Source: Delphinus delphis (taxonomy: Eukaryota > Chordata > Mammalia > Artiodactyla > Delphinidae). From it: DNA of 64,000 bases. The stretch is from assembly GCF_949987515.2 (NCBI RefSeq), contig NC_082686.1, forward strand, positions 48,461,559-48,525,558, written 5' to 3'. Position numbers and translations under genes: made by a program. Below the pieces are notes generated by a model. The model made no database searches, was not told where the DNA came from, and was given only the letters and a program-made list of their open reading frames with translations. Positions 35,985 through 48,318 of this stretch are shown piece after piece; positions within the stretch are counted from its first letter, which is position 1; each line of letters opens with the position of its first letter.

Positions 35985-36860
35985 GTGAAAAGGCAGAGGG
36001 CTATGTACCAGATGAAGGAACAAGATAAAACCCCAGAAAAACAACTAAACGAGGTGGAGATAGGCAACCTTCCAGAAAAAGAATTCAGAATAATGATAGT
36101 GAAGAAGATCCAGTACCTAGGAAAAAGAATGGAGGTGAAGATCGAGAAGATGCAAGAAATGTTTTAAAAAGACCTAGAAGAATTAAAGAACAAACAAACA
36201 GAGATGAACAATACAATAACAGAAATGAAAACTACACTAGAAGGAATCAGTAGCAGAATAACTGAGGCAGAAGAATGGATAAGTGACCTGGAAGACAGGA
36301 TGGTGGAACTCACTGCTGCAGAACAGAAAAAAGAATGAAAAGAAATGAAGACAGCCTAAGAGAGCTCTGGGACAACATTAAACACAACAACATTCACATT
36401 AAAGGGGTCCCAGAAGGAGAAGAGAGAGAGAGAAAGGACCCGAGAAAATATTTGAAGAGATTATAGTTGAAAACTTCCCTAACATGGGAAAGGAAATAGC
36501 CACTCAAATCCAGGAGGCACAGAGAGTCCCATACAAGATAAACACAAGGAGAAACACGCCGAGACACATAGTAATCAAACTGGCAAAAATTAAAGACAAA
36601 ATAAAATTATTGAAAGCAGCAAGGGAAAAATGACAAATAACATTCAAGGGAACTTCCATAAGGTTTACAGCTGATTTCTCTGCAGAGGACATATTTAAAG
36701 TGATGAAAGGGAAGAACTACGGCCAAGATTACTCTACCCAGCAAGGATCTCATTCAGATATGATGGAGAAATCAAAAGCTTTACAGACGAGCAAAAGCTA
36801 AGAGAATTCAGCACCACCAAACCAGCAAACAAATGCTACAACAAACGATAAAGGTACTTC
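35985..36860 (+). pseudogene. L1B ORF1, broken
   Basis: The reading begins at the position of the normal start, but that codon is GTG (35985-35987); L1C has ATG there. It continues KRQRAMYQMKEQDKTPEK and LPEKEFRIMIVKK into the coiled coil. A TAA at 36165-36167 ends it. A short deletion near 36330, a TGA near 36632 and a loss of about 27 bp near 36685 damage the rest relative to L1C. Confidence 0.88.
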
Positions 36861-36923
36861 TCTAAGTGCGAAACACAAGAGAATAAAAGGATCTACAATA
36901 ACAAGCTCAAAACCATTAAGAAA

Positions 36924-39900
36924 ATGGTACTAGGACATTACATATCAATAATTACCTTAAACGTGAATGGATTAAATGCTCCAACCAAAAGACACAGGCT
37001 GGCTGAATGGATACAAAAACAAGACCCATATATATGCTATATATAAGAGACCCACTTCAGACCTAGGGACACATACAGACTGAAAGTGAGTATGGATGGA
37101 AAAAGATATTCCATGCAAATGGAAATCAAAAGAAAGCTGGAGTAGCAATACTCATATCAGATAAAATAAAATTTAAAACAAAGAATGTTACAGGAGACAA
37201 GGAAGGACCCTACATAATGATCAAGGGATCAATCCAAGAAGAAGATATAGCAATTATAAATATATATGCACATAAAATAGGAGCACCTCAATACATAAGG
37301 CAACTGCTAAAAGCTACAAAAGAGGAAATCGACAGTAGCACAATAATAGTGGGGGACTTTAACACCTCACTTACACCAATGGACAGATCATCCAAACAGA
37401 AAATTAATAAGGAAACACAAGCTTTAAATGACACAATAGCCCAGATACATTTAATTGATATTTATAGGACATTCCATCCAAAAACAGCAGATTACACTTT
37501 CTTCTCAAGTGCACACGGAATATTCTCCAGGTTGGATCATATCTTGGGTCACAAATCAAGCCTCAGTAAATTTAAGAAAATTGAAATCATATCAAGCATC
37601 TTTTCTGAGCACAACACTATGAGATTAGAAATCAAATACAGGAAAGAAAAAGTAAGAAACACAAACACATGGAGGATAAACAATACGTTACTAAATAACC
37701 AAGAGATCACTGAAGAAATCAAAGAGGAAATCAAAAAATACCTAGAGACAAATGACAATGAAAACACAATGATCCAAAACCTATGGGATGCAGCAAAAGC
37801 AGTTCTAAGAGGGAAGTTTATGACTATACACGCGTACCTCAAGAAACAAGAAAAATCTCAAATAAACAATCTAACTTTACACCTAAAGAAACTACAGAAG
37901 AAGAAAAAACAAAACCCAAAGTTAGCATAAGGAAAGAAATCATAAAGATCAGAGTGGAAATAAATGAAATAGAAACAAAGAAAACAATATCAAAGATCAA
38001 TAAAACTGAAAGCTGTTTCTCTGAGAAGATAAACAAAATTGATAAACCATTAGCCAGACTCATCAAGAAAAAGAGGGAGAGGATTCAAATCAATAAAATT
38101 AGAAATGAAAAAGGAGAAGTTACAACAGACACCGCAGAAATACAAAGCATCTTAAGAGACTACTACAAGCAACTCTATGCCAATACAATGGACAAACTGG
38201 AAGAAATGGACAAATTCTTCAAAAGGTATAACCATCCAAGACTGAACCAGGAAAAAATAGAAAATATGAATAGTCCAATCACAAGTAATGAAATTGAAAC
38301 TGTGATTAAAAATCTTCCAACAAACAACAGTCCAGGACCAGAGACGGCTTCAAAGGTGAATTCTATCAAACATTTAGAAAAGAGCTAACACTCATCCTTC
38401 TGAAACTCTTCCAAAAAACTGTAGAGGAAAGAACACTCCAAAATTCATTCTATGAGGCCACCATCACCCTGATACCAAAATCAGACAAAGATACTACAAA
38501 AAAAGAAAATTACAGACCAATATCACTCATGAATATACATGCAAAAATCCTCAACGAATACTAGCAAACAGAATCCAACAACACATTAAAAGAATCATAC
38601 ACCATGATCAAGTGGGATTTTTATCCCAGGGATGCAAGAGTTCTTCAATATACTGAAATCATCAATGTGATACAGCATATTAACAAATTGAAGAATAAAA
38701 ATCATATGATCATGTCAATAGATGCGGAAAAAGCTTTTGACAAAATTCAACACCGATTTATGATAAAAACTCTCCAGAAAGTGGGCATAGAGGGAACCTA
38801 TCTCAACATAATAAAGGCCATATATGACAAACCCACAGCAAACATCATTCTCAAAGGTGAAAAATTGAAAGCATTTCCTCTAAGATCAGGAACAAAAGAA
38901 AGATATCCACTCTCACCACTATGATTCAATGTAGTTTTGGAAGTCCTAGCCATGGCAATGAGAGAAGAAAAAGAAATAAAAGGAATACAAATTGGAAAAG
39001 AAGAAGTAAAACTGTCACTGTTTGCAGATGACATGATACTATACATAGAGAATCCTAAAGATGCTACCAGAAAACTACTAGAGCTAATCAATGAAATTGG
39101 TAAAGTTGCAGGATACAAAATTAATGCACAGAAATCTCTTGCATTCCTATACACTAATGATGAAAAATCTGAAAGAGAAATTAAGGAAACACTTCCATTC
39201 ACCATTGCAACAAAAAGAATTAAAATACCTGAGAATAAACCTACCTAGGGAAACAAAAGACCTGTATGCAGAAAACTCTAAGACACTGATGAAAGAAATT
39301 AAAGATGATACCAACAGATGGAGAGATATACCATGTTTTTGGATTGGAAGAATCAACATTGTGAAAATGACTCTACTACCCAAAGCATTCTACAGATTCA
39401 TGCAATCCCTATCAAATTACCAATGGCATTTTTTACAGAACTAGAACAAATCATCTTAAAATTTGTATGGAGACACAAAAGACCCCGAATAGCCAAAGCA
39501 GTCTTGAGGGAAACAAATGGAGCTGGAAGAATCAGACTCCCTGACTTCAGGCTATACTAGAAAGCTACAGTAATCAAGACAATGTGGTACTGGCACAAAA
39601 ACAGAAATATAGATCTATGGAGCAAGATAGAAAGCCCAGAGATAAACCCACACACCTGTGGTCAACTAATCTATGACAAAGGAGGCAAGGATATACAGTG
39701 GAGAAAAGACAGTCTCTTCAATAAGTGGGGATGGGAAAACCAGACAGCTACATGTAAAAGAATGAAATTAGAACACTCACTAACACCATACACAAAATAA
39801 ACTCAAAATAGATTAGAGACCTAGATGTGGGACTGGACACTATAAAACTCTTAGAGGAAAACATCGGAAGAATACTCTTTGACATAAATCACAGCAAGAT

Positions 39901-40740
39901 CTTTTTTGATCCACCTCCTAGAGTAATGGAAATAAAAACAAAAATAAACAAATGGGACCTAATGAAACTTAAAAGCTTTTGCACAGTAAAGGAAACTACA
40001 AACAAGATGAAAAGACTACCCTCAGAATGGGAGAAAATATTTGCAAATGAATCAATGGACAAAGGATTAATCTCCAAAATATATAAACAGCTCATGCAGT
40101 TCAATATTAAAAAACAAAGAACCCAATCCAAAAATGGGCAGAAGGCCTAAATAGACATTTCTCCAAAGAAGACACACAAATGGCCAAGAAGCACATGAAA
40201 AGCTGCTCAGCATCACTAATTATAAGAGAAATGCAAATCAAAACTATAATGAGGTATCACCTCACACCAGTTAGAATGGGCATCATCAGAAAATGTACAA
40301 TCGACAAATGCTGGAGAGGGTGTGGAGAAAAGGTATCCTCTTGCATTGTTGGTGGGAATGTAAATTGATACAGCCACTATGGAGAACAGTATGGAGGTTC
40401 CTTAAAAAACTAAAAATAGAATTACCATATGACCCAGCAATTACACTACTGGGCATATACCCAGAGAAAACCATAATTCAAAGACACATGCACCCCAATG
40501 TTCATTGCAGCACTATTTACAATAGCCAGGACATGGAAGCAACCTAAATGCCCACCAACAGACAGATGGATAAAGAAGATGTGGTACATATATACAATGT
40601 AATATTACTCAGCCATAAAATGGAATGAAATTGGGTCATTTTTAGAGATGTGGATGGATCTACAGACTGTCATACAGAGTGAAGTAAGTCAGAAAGAGAA
40701 AAACAAATATCGTATATTAACACATGTATGCGGAACCTAG
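36924..40740 (+). pseudogene. L1B ORF2, broken but with intact FADD
   Basis: Opens MVLGHYISIITLNVNGLN. The endonuclease motif region has CAA changed to TAA just before ETH (near 37045). A 237-codon open stretch (37217-37930) covers the endonuclease C-terminal part through GDFNTSLTPMDRSS and SRLDHILGHKSSL. The reverse-transcriptase core is in two frames (38604-38924, 38937-39248) with the catalytic FADD at 39021-39032. The C-terminal end is near 40740. At least several stops and shifts make it inactive. Confidence 0.9.
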
Positions 40741-40956
40741 AAAAATGGTACAGATGAACCGGTTTGCAGGGCAGAAATTGAGACACAGATGTACAGAACA
40801 AATGCATGGACTCCAAGGGGGGAAAGTGGCTGTGGGGGGGGTGGTGTGATGAATTGGGAGATTGGGATTGACATATATACACTAATATGTATAAAATGGA
40901 TAACTAATTAGAACCTGCTATATAAAAAATAAATTAAATTAAATTTAAAAAAGGAG
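40741..40956 (+). promoter_or_regulatory. L1B 3' UTR with G-rich tracts
   Basis: Short 3' UTR carrying two G-runs (near 40818 and 40834) close together and ending in a TTAAATTAAATTTAAAAA tail. G-rich polypurine tracts are a general feature of mammalian L1 3' UTRs (family knowledge). It does not resemble the L1A 3' UTR. Confidence 0.75.
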
Positions 40957-41612
40957 AGAGACATGTACCACAATATTCGTTGCAGCACTGTTTACAATAC
41001 CCAGGACACAGAAGCATCCTAAGTGTCCAATGACAGATGAATGGATAAAGAAGATGTGGCACATATATACAATGGAATATTACCCAGCCATAAAAAGAAA
41101 TGAAATTGAACTATTTGTAGTGAAGTGGGTGGACCTAGAATCTGTCATACGGAGTGAAATAAGTCAGAAAGAGTAAAACAAATACCATATGTTGACACAT
41201 ATATATGGAATCAAAAAAAAAATCGTTCTGATGAACCTAGGGGCAGGACAGGAATAAAGACACAGACGTAGAGAATGGACTTGAGGACACGGGGAGGGGT
41301 AAGGGTAAGATGGGATGAAGTGAGAGAGTGGCATGGACATATATACACTACCAAATGTAAAATAGATAGCTAGTGGGAAGCAGCCGCATAGCAAAGGGAG
41401 ATCAGCTCGGTGCTTTGTGTCCACCTAGAGGGGTGGGATAGGGAGGGTGGGAGGGAGACGCAAGAGGGAGGGCATATGGGGATATAAGTATATGTATAGC
41501 TGATTCACTTTGTTATACAGCAGAAACTAACACAACAATATAAAGTAATTATACTGTAATAAAGATGTTAAAAAATGCTTTTATTAAAATAAATAAATAA
41601 AAATAAGGAAGA

Positions 41613-42514
41613 ATGACCTCATGTGTATTCTTTTTTATCATTTGGCAAATGTTTACCTAATTCCTGCTGTGTGTAAGGCATTGTGATAAGAGCTGGGGCT
41701 ACAACAGGGAGCCAGTCAGGCATGAGGAGTTGCCCAGGTAGTAAAGGCTTTATCCAGAGAGCTCAGAAAACAAGATACACTCTCCCATGCCCAGCATGGG
41801 TTTCAGCTGGGTAAACACACTAACCCTTCAGATTCTTGCTGGAGCCATGACGTTGAAGTACCCACACACCCCAGGCCCAGATCCACCACAGCGCTGGCTT
41901 AAAGAAACTCCTCTGGCACCATAGATTGCCATCAATGACCAAGGTCCCTTTCCAAGTTTTCAAGGGTGACAGCTTCAGTTTCAAATCAGATAAGGCATTA
42001 TCTGTGGGACATTTTTAGGGGAGTTTAATTTGTCAGACTGCAATTTTCTGAAGGATTTGCCTCACTGTTAAGATAATATCTGGTAAGTGTGTTACTGTCT
42101 TCAGAAGAAAAGTATAAATATAAATACCAAACTCCTGGTGTGGTTTTTTTTCTCATTGTCTATATTCTAACTCTTTGAGTTGCCATTCTTAGACTCTTCT
42201 GATTTGCAGGATCCTGCATTCTTGCCATTGGTATGTAATCTGTCTGCAGAGCTGGGGCCGGGGGGCACATTTTGCCATAAGGCAGGGGTATGAATGCTGC
42301 ATTCCTTCCAGTTGCATGATTGGATGAGGAACAGACTGGATATGGGGAATTACATGTAGCTGAAACATTGTCTCATGATATATAATTTTCCCTCAGGGAG
42401 AGTAGCACAGGCCCAGCATAATGGTAGTGGGATTCTGGGGTCCAGGCCTTTATCATGTCAATAAGTGACAAAGCCTAAGATGAGTTCAAATCCCAGGAGA
42501 TGGATCAAAACCAG
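41613..42514. other. unassigned DNA
   Basis: The beginning (41640-41720: 'gtgtaaggcattgtgataag', 'agctggggctacaacaggga') resembles an ancient interspersed repeat of L2/MIR age. The rest is anonymous. No gene is seen. Confidence 0.4.
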
Positions 42515-42815
42515 GAAAACATCACAAAAAGACAAATACTATATGATTCCATTTATATGAGGTACCTGGAGGTATCAAATTCACAAAGACAGAAAGTAGA
42601 GAGGTGATTGCCAAGGGCTGAGGGGGGGTCGTGGAGTGGGGAGTTATTGTTTAATGGGTAGAATTTCTGTTCTGCAAGATGAAAGGAGTTCTGGAGATTG
42701 GTTGCACAACAATGTGAACGTACTTATCACCGATGGACGGTACTCCTAAAAATAGTTAAGATGGTAAATTTTACATTATATATGTTTTACTACAATTGAA
42801 AAATGAAACAAAACA
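42515..42815 (+). mobile_element. L1M 3' UTR fragment
   Basis: Old L1M-type 3' end: 'actatatgattccatttata', 'tgattgccaagggctgaggg', 'ttgcacaacaatgtgaacgt', and an A-rich end. Confidence 0.75.
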
Positions 42816-43709
42816 GGAAAGCTAAGTCTACTGATAGATCAAAAATGTTTAGTAAAGACAAAAATGGACAGCAAAGCCCCAAAACGGACAGCATTAGGAC
42901 AGACATTGGCTCAGAGCAGGGGCTGCAGGGAAGGGACAGTGTCCAGGACTGTTTTTGAAATCAGAGTTTTATATTCAAAATTTGCTTTTGTTAGAAGTTG
43001 ACTATGCAATCCATCTGGTTGTCCTGGTTTAGAGGCACCAGTCATGGTGAGCCTATCAGACAGTAGTAAACACCTCCCAGATGGAAGTAGACAGCAGAGG
43101 AATATACCACAGAGATACAAGGTCCTGCACCCTTAGATCCAGCTTAAGAACGGGGCAAAACTTTTCAAATTGTACCTAACATATTGTCCTTTTGGACTTC
43201 ACCAAATTGGGCAAAAGCCTCAGAAAGGAAAGCATTCCTTCCGTGGTTAATGGCCTTCAGGAAGCAGCAAGAGGAGAAGGAAAGGATTCAGATGGCGTGG
43301 CAAAAAGAATCAAAGAGAAATATTGAGGGTTATAATGTCCCATAAAAATTTTACTACTTGTTTAGAAAGTCTTTGTAATGTTCTCAATTTTGCCACTCAA
43401 AAATAATCTGGTCACTCCAAATTTAGACCAGATGAGATTTTCAGGCTGCAACCCATAATATCACATTGCAGAGGGCCAGATTCAAATTTCCAACTGCCCG
43501 AGGGCTATTCACTCTTAGTTGTGCCCTCTGAACTTCAAGCTCAATTTGCAAAATTGAAGACAGACCAAACATGCTTTTCCTTTGAGTCCCCTTTCTCAGT
43601 AATGGCACCAGCATCCTCAGAGTCACCCAGGTGTGAACTATTGGGAGTCAAAGGAATTCTCCTCAACCCACACCAGTTTGGTTACCAAAGCCCTTCAACT
43701 ATGCTTCAG
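42816..43709. other. unassigned DNA
   Basis: No repeat or exon recognised. Short frames on both strands lack motifs. Confidence 0.45.
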
Positions 43710-44530
43710 TGATATTTGCTCCCAGCCCCATCTCCTCCTATCCCCCGCCTCCGCCACTGCCCTAATCTGGCTCTTAAAATTAATCTTTTGCTTGGTGTGT
43801 TGCTAAAGCTTCCTAACTGGTCCCAGCTTAGACTCTTGCTTTCCACTCCAACCTTAAAATAGCCACCTGGGTTACATGCTTATATTCCCTCTTTAAATGC
43901 CTTCAGTGGCCCCCGAGTATTCACAGACCAAAGTGAAAACTCCTCAGCCTCAATTTCAGGTTCCCATGCCACTTTTCTAAAACTCCCCCTTAGCCCTATC
44001 ACTCACCATGTCTCTTTAGGTACCTATGTTGTACCATATCCAGCTAGTCACGATTACCCAAACGTGTTAGGAAATTTTACATGTCCATACTTTAAGCTGT
44101 TCCCTCAACTAGAAAGCCCTTATTATCTTCCCCATCTTTTTCACTTGTTGAAATTTTACCCATCTTTTGCAATTCAGCCCAAATACCATCTCTTCCATAA
44201 AACTTACCATATGTCTTTCCATTAGAATGAATCATTTCTTGTTCACACTCAACTGTTATTAAATACCTAATACTAGGCATTGGGTATCAAGCCACAGATC
44301 CTGTTCCCAGAAAGCTTACAGTGAGCTATAAAAATATATACTCTAGTCTCTATGCTATTCTTGCCTATATTTTTATTTACATTTGTTAACATTTTATCTT
44401 CCCAGCAAAATCATAAATTTTTTAATGGTAGAAATCATGTCTCATTAATCTCTTTAACCACCATTGATTGACCTAGTATTAGTGTTCTGATGTTAGCAGG
44501 AACTCAATAAAAGTCAATTAAATGAATGAT
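43710..44530 (+). mobile_element. LINE L2 3' end
   Basis: Diverged L2 pattern: pyrimidine-rich ORF2 tail, 'aaatgccttcagtggccccc', 'taaaacttaccatatgtctt', and the terminal 'actcaataaaagtcaattaa' with GAATGA repeats near 44520. Ancient and inactive. Confidence 0.65.
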
Positions 44531-45111
44531 AAAAATAAGTAAATAAACACCTGGAATAATTCATCTTACCATGCCAATTTACTGTATCATTACATTCTGG
44601 CCTTTAAAAGCAACAAAACAAATATTTTCACCTCTGGGTTTCATCCTCAACCAGGATCTCAAAGTTACTCATTTTCACATTTTTAAAATCCAGTGTATTT
44701 GCCAAGTTATATTTGAAATCCAGGCATATATGCATCCCAAAATTTCATGTACCTTCCTAAAAGGTTCTTTTTATTTTTTAACAGCAGTGTTAGTGGATTT
44801 ATTTGCCAGCTAGAGAATATTATATGTATCCATGTGTTGTGGACATTTCCAAGAAGAATGCAGAAAAAAAATTGCTCTTCTCCTGAGTGTTGAATTATAT
44901 TTTAATTTAGGTTCTGTGGAGATACTGAATGTGCAGGAATTAGCAGCAGAATTTACCGCTAATATATTTAATTTTTTTAGGCAGATAACTGTATAGCTTT
45001 GAGGAGAGGCAGTGCTAGAGAAAATTCCACGAAATCCATCAGAGAATTTTCTATCATTTGTGAACATTTCCCTTAACCCATATTCAGAAGGTTAACAAGA
45101 GGATAATCACG
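44531..45111. other. unassigned DNA
   Basis: AT-rich with no recognised element. Open frames are below 86 codons and lack motifs. Confidence 0.45.
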
Positions 45112-45430
45112 TGCTTCTTCTAGCCCAGATTGGCCATGTGACTTGTTGAGACCAATAGAACATTTTGAGGCATGACATGACTAAAAGCTTGCAAAGCACT
45201 TGCACAATTGGCCTTGGTCCCTTGCATTTCTGCCATCTCTGTGGGAAGAGCATCCATGGGGGAGCTTGATGGTCCCAGGAAGTAGAGACACATGGAACAA
45301 GCTGCTCCAGTCAGACCACCCCAACTAGGCCCAACCTAGAAAACACACAGATGCATAGGCTAAGTAAATGCTTGCTGCTGTAAGCCGCTTAGATTTTGTG
45401 GTTGTTTGTGATGCAGCAATAATATGGTGA
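45112..45430 (+). mobile_element. MLT1-type MaLR LTR remnant
   Basis: Ends with 'ctgctgtaagccgcttagat' and 'tgatgcagcaataatatggt', the typical tail of older MLT1 LTRs. The head includes 'ccatgtgacttgttgagacc'. The family subtype is not resolved. Confidence 0.5.
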
Positions 45431-46286
45431 GTTAATAACTCCCTTCTCCATATCCCTCTAATCTGGCAAACAGCCATCTTCATCCTCACTTTTTAGACTT
45501 AGTCCCATACCTGATGTCTTGTGCTGGCCATCTCTTATTTCTCCTCCAAATCCACTCCCCGTCCTTCTGCATCCTGCCTTCTACCCTGGGACACTGACCT
45601 GGATGAACTGTTATCAACAGCCTTCCTTCTCTCAGACTTCCAGTTGTGATCAGCCACTGGAGAGCCACAAAAAGAGATTGCTGGGAGGGAGGAGAGTGAG
45701 GACAGGGCATTTATTCCCCTGAATCCCTGCCTCACTGGTCCCTTGACCAAGGGTCACTTCTCTAAGGAAGGCCTCCACTACATAACTCTTTCTGAATTCT
45801 GGGAACAGTTCCCACCCTTATCTATTTGGGCCGACAGTGGTAATAGCCCAATTGCCACTAATCCCAGGTTACTGCACCATCTCCTGTGGTGCCCTACACT
45901 CCAGAACATTCACCTTTACAGATAGTCCCTTTATAAATAAATCTTTGTGGAAATGTCCTAATTTGAGTGTTCCATCTCTTTCCTGTTAGGGTCTTGACTG
46001 ATATATGTCTCCTCTGGGCCTCTTACACCTTCTGCCAAGCATCACTTTTCTGAGGGCAGCTTATCTATTGGATCCTTCACCAGCTGTCATCATTTTGACC
46101 CCTGCTTTATTGGTCCACCCTGTCTGATTTAAATTCTCTGATCTTGGACATGGTCAATGAGTCAGTCATTGAACCAACGTTGACTGAATGTGTATTAAGC
46201 GTTACTAGACACTAAGAAATCCCCGCCTTAAGGACTTTATCATGTAGTGGGAAAGACAGGCAAATCAAATTAAAATTCAGTGTGTC
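45431..46286. other. unassigned DNA, possible LTR
   Basis: The stretch 45490-45995 ends with TTTATAAATAAATC and 'tgagtgttccatctctttcc', which could be an LTR end, but I cannot assign it. No gene is called. Confidence 0.35.
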
Positions 46287-46301
46287 AAGAATGTGATAGG
46301 G

Positions 46302-46507
46302 GGCTTCCCTGGTGGTGCAGTGGTTGAGAGTCCGCCTGCCGATGCAGGGGACACGGGTTCGTGCCCTGGTCCGGGAAGATCCCACATGCCACGGAACGGC
46401 TGGACCCGTGAGCCACAGCGCTGAGCCTGCGCGTCCGGAGCCTGTGCTCCGCAACGGGAGAGGCCACAACAGTGAGAGGCCCGCGTACCGGAAAAAAAAA
46501 AAAAAAA
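46302..46507 (+). mobile_element. short CHR-2 / cetacean-deletion SINE
   Basis: Complete copy. The perfect 15-bp target duplication AAGAATGTGATAGGG lies at 46287-46301 and 46508-46522. Confidence 0.95.
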
Positions 46508-46742
46508 AAGAATGTGATAGGGACATGAATAGAATGCTTTCAAAGCCACAGAAGAAGGGGATCTAACACGGGATGTCATGAGGATAAAGAGCGCTAAGCT
46601 TGAAACATCAGAGTTAGAACAGAAGATGAACTCTGCAATCACACTTATACAAGAATAGGCAGGGCTAATGGAGATTGTTTGCTAACAGCTCAGTCTGGCT
46701 ATTTAACTTCACAGCAATGATCTATTATTATCTCTCAACGTT

Positions 46743-46930
46743 CAGTGGCTTGCTGGAGCCAAAGTTTAGCATGTATCAGAATCACCTGGAGAGCTTCTTA
46801 AAACACAAATTTCTGAGCCCCATCCTTAAAAATTCTGGTTCAGTTGGTCTTGGGGAATTCTTGGATCAAGAACTCCCATTTCTAAGAAATTCCTACGTGA
46901 TGCTTGGAGGGACCACACTTTGAGCACCAC
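46743..46930 (+). mobile_element. MER5-type hAT MITE
   Basis: Starts CAGTGGCTTGC, contains the MER5 signature 'cagaatcacctggagagctt' and 'accacactttgagcacca' at its end. The 8-bp duplication is not clear. Confidence 0.65.
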
Positions 46931-46984
46931 ATCTTAGGGGTTCTGGGGAGGACTGAGTAAAGGAAGAGAAATGCTTGTAAAGGA

Positions 46985-47545
46985 AATCACAGGGAAAAAA
47001 AATATTTTTCTGAGCTGAAGAAAAACTTCAGTGTTCAGAGCAAAAAAGCACCTTGATAATCAGAAGACATAGTGAAAGAAAATATATCTAGAATATGTTC
47101 TAGTGTGATTTCTGAATTTCAAAAATAAAGAGAAAAACCTAACAAATGAAAAGACAAAATAAATATATTACTGACAGGAAAAATAAACCAAGAGCAGCTA
47201 TGTAAAACTTACTACTAGGCAGAAATGGTATAATCTCTAAAGAATTTATCAAATAATTGTGACCTTAGAATTCAATATAGAACCAAATTGTCATTTAAAT
47301 GTGAGGACAAAGGAGAAACACTTTTGAATGTGTAAGGACTCAAAAAATTTACTATTCACTCATTCCTTCTGAAAAATATTACTTAAGAGTGTCTCTCAGA
47401 AAAAAAATGATTTAAAATTATCAAAAAGTTTTTAAAGGGCAAAATGGTATATAGTAAACAGCAGAGAACAATGAGACCAGTGGGGGAAAAATACTTAATT
47501 CCAAATAATTATTGAATAATATGGCTATAATTTTAATACAAAGAA
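46985..47545 (+). mobile_element. old L1/HAL1 ORF1 C-terminal fragment
   Basis: Diverged ORF1-like sequence: 'tttctgaatttcaaaaataa', 'attcaatatagaaccaaatt', 'tgtaaggactcaaaaaattt'. This order is seen in L1M/HAL1 ORF1 ends. Stops throughout. Confidence 0.55.
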
Positions 47546-47558
47546 GAAAGGATTCCCC

Positions 47559-47896
47559 AATCTAAAATATGACACAAATGAACTTATCTAAGAAACAGAA
47601 ACAGACTTGCAGACATAGAGAACAGACTTGTCGTTGCTGGTGGGGAGGGGGGTGGAGGAGGGATGGATTGGGAGTTTGGGATTAGCAGATGCAAACTATT
47701 ATATATAGAATGGATAAACAACAAGGTCCTTCTGTATAGCAAAGGAACTATGTTCAATATCCTGTGATAAACCATAATGGAAAAGAATATGAAAAGAATG
47801 TGTATATATGTGTATAACTGAATCACTTTGCTGTATAGCAGAAATTAACACAACATTATAAATCAACTATACTTCAATAAAATAAATTTTAAAAAA
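47559..47896 (+). mobile_element. 5'-truncated L1 3' end (third 3' UTR type)
   Basis: Contains 'gaacttatctaagaaacaga', 'aaggaactatgttcaatatc', 'ttcaataaaataaatttt'. Same family as the minus-strand piece at 18249-18745. The flanks AGGATTCCCC (47549 region) and AGATTCCCC (47899 region) are the probable duplication. Confidence 0.82.
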
Positions 47897-47906
47897 AAGA
47901 TTCCCC

Positions 47907-48318
47907 CAAAATACAAGGCACAATATTTTTTAAAAACCCAAACTGAAATTCCAGATCATTTCAACAAAACCTTTAGTGAGGGGTGGCAGTGGCAGGGAGC
48001 TTCTTAAAGCTAGAAGTTTGCTGCATTCTACAAATCAGATATGCCCACTCTGGACTTTAAATTGAGAGATGGTGACACAAGGGAATAAGATCCATAGGCA
48101 ACTCTCCCTCATGGAGTGGCAGTTGAAGAAAGATGGACTTTCTGGGGTAGGAGAAGCAGTGGTACAGGTTTTAATATCCAGAGTCAGCACCTTTGGTGCT
48201 GCTAATAGAGATTCAGTGCTTAAAGCTTGGCCCTCATGATGACGGAGCAATATTCTCACTGGGCCTCTTTCTCAGACATAATTCAGGGGCATTGCCCTTG
48301 ACTGCTTAGCCTCTGATG
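47907..48318. other. unassigned DNA left of the retrovirus
   Basis: No clear element. It may contain the U5 end of the retroviral LTR near 48250-48318. Confidence 0.35.

Larger units (their letters stand above)
35082..40956 (+). mobile_element. full-length L1 (L1B) nested in L1A
   Basis: 5.9-kb L1 with its own 5' UTR, ORF1, ORF2, 3' UTR and A-rich tail. The 10-bp repeat AGAGACATGT at 35072-35081 and 40957-40966 is its target duplication, and the interrupted L1A ORF2 continues seamlessly across it. The 3' UTR differs completely from that of L1A. All ORFs are damaged, but less than in L1M, so the age is intermediate. Confidence 0.93.
30780..41180 (+). pseudogene. L1A ORF2 (endonuclease-reverse transcriptase), broken and interrupted
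   Basis: The N-terminal apurinic-like endonuclease is readable, with an intact LQETHF motif near 30900 and AGVAILISDK near 31000. The reverse-transcriptase site reads LADD (32880-32891) instead of the FADD of L1B. An in-frame stop occurs at the very start (near 30802), and further stops and frameshifts follow. SINEs interrupt at 33174, 34220 and 34718, and L1B at 35082. The C-terminal end resumes at 40967 and has a further stop near 41173. Confidence 0.88.
27929..41598 (+). mobile_element. full-length L1 (L1A), interrupted by three SINEs and a nested L1
   Basis: Complete L1 order: 5' UTR (27929-29834), ORF1 (29835-30756), ORF2 (about 30780-41180 with interruptions), 3' UTR and A-rich tail (to 41598). 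The flanking repeat AAAAATAARGAAGA at 27915-27928 and 41599-41612 (one mismatch) is the target duplication of the whole 13.7-kb unit. It shows that everything in between, including L1B (35082-40956) and three SINEs, was added later. Own length is about 7 kb. Both ORFs are broken, so it is inactive. Confidence 0.92.
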
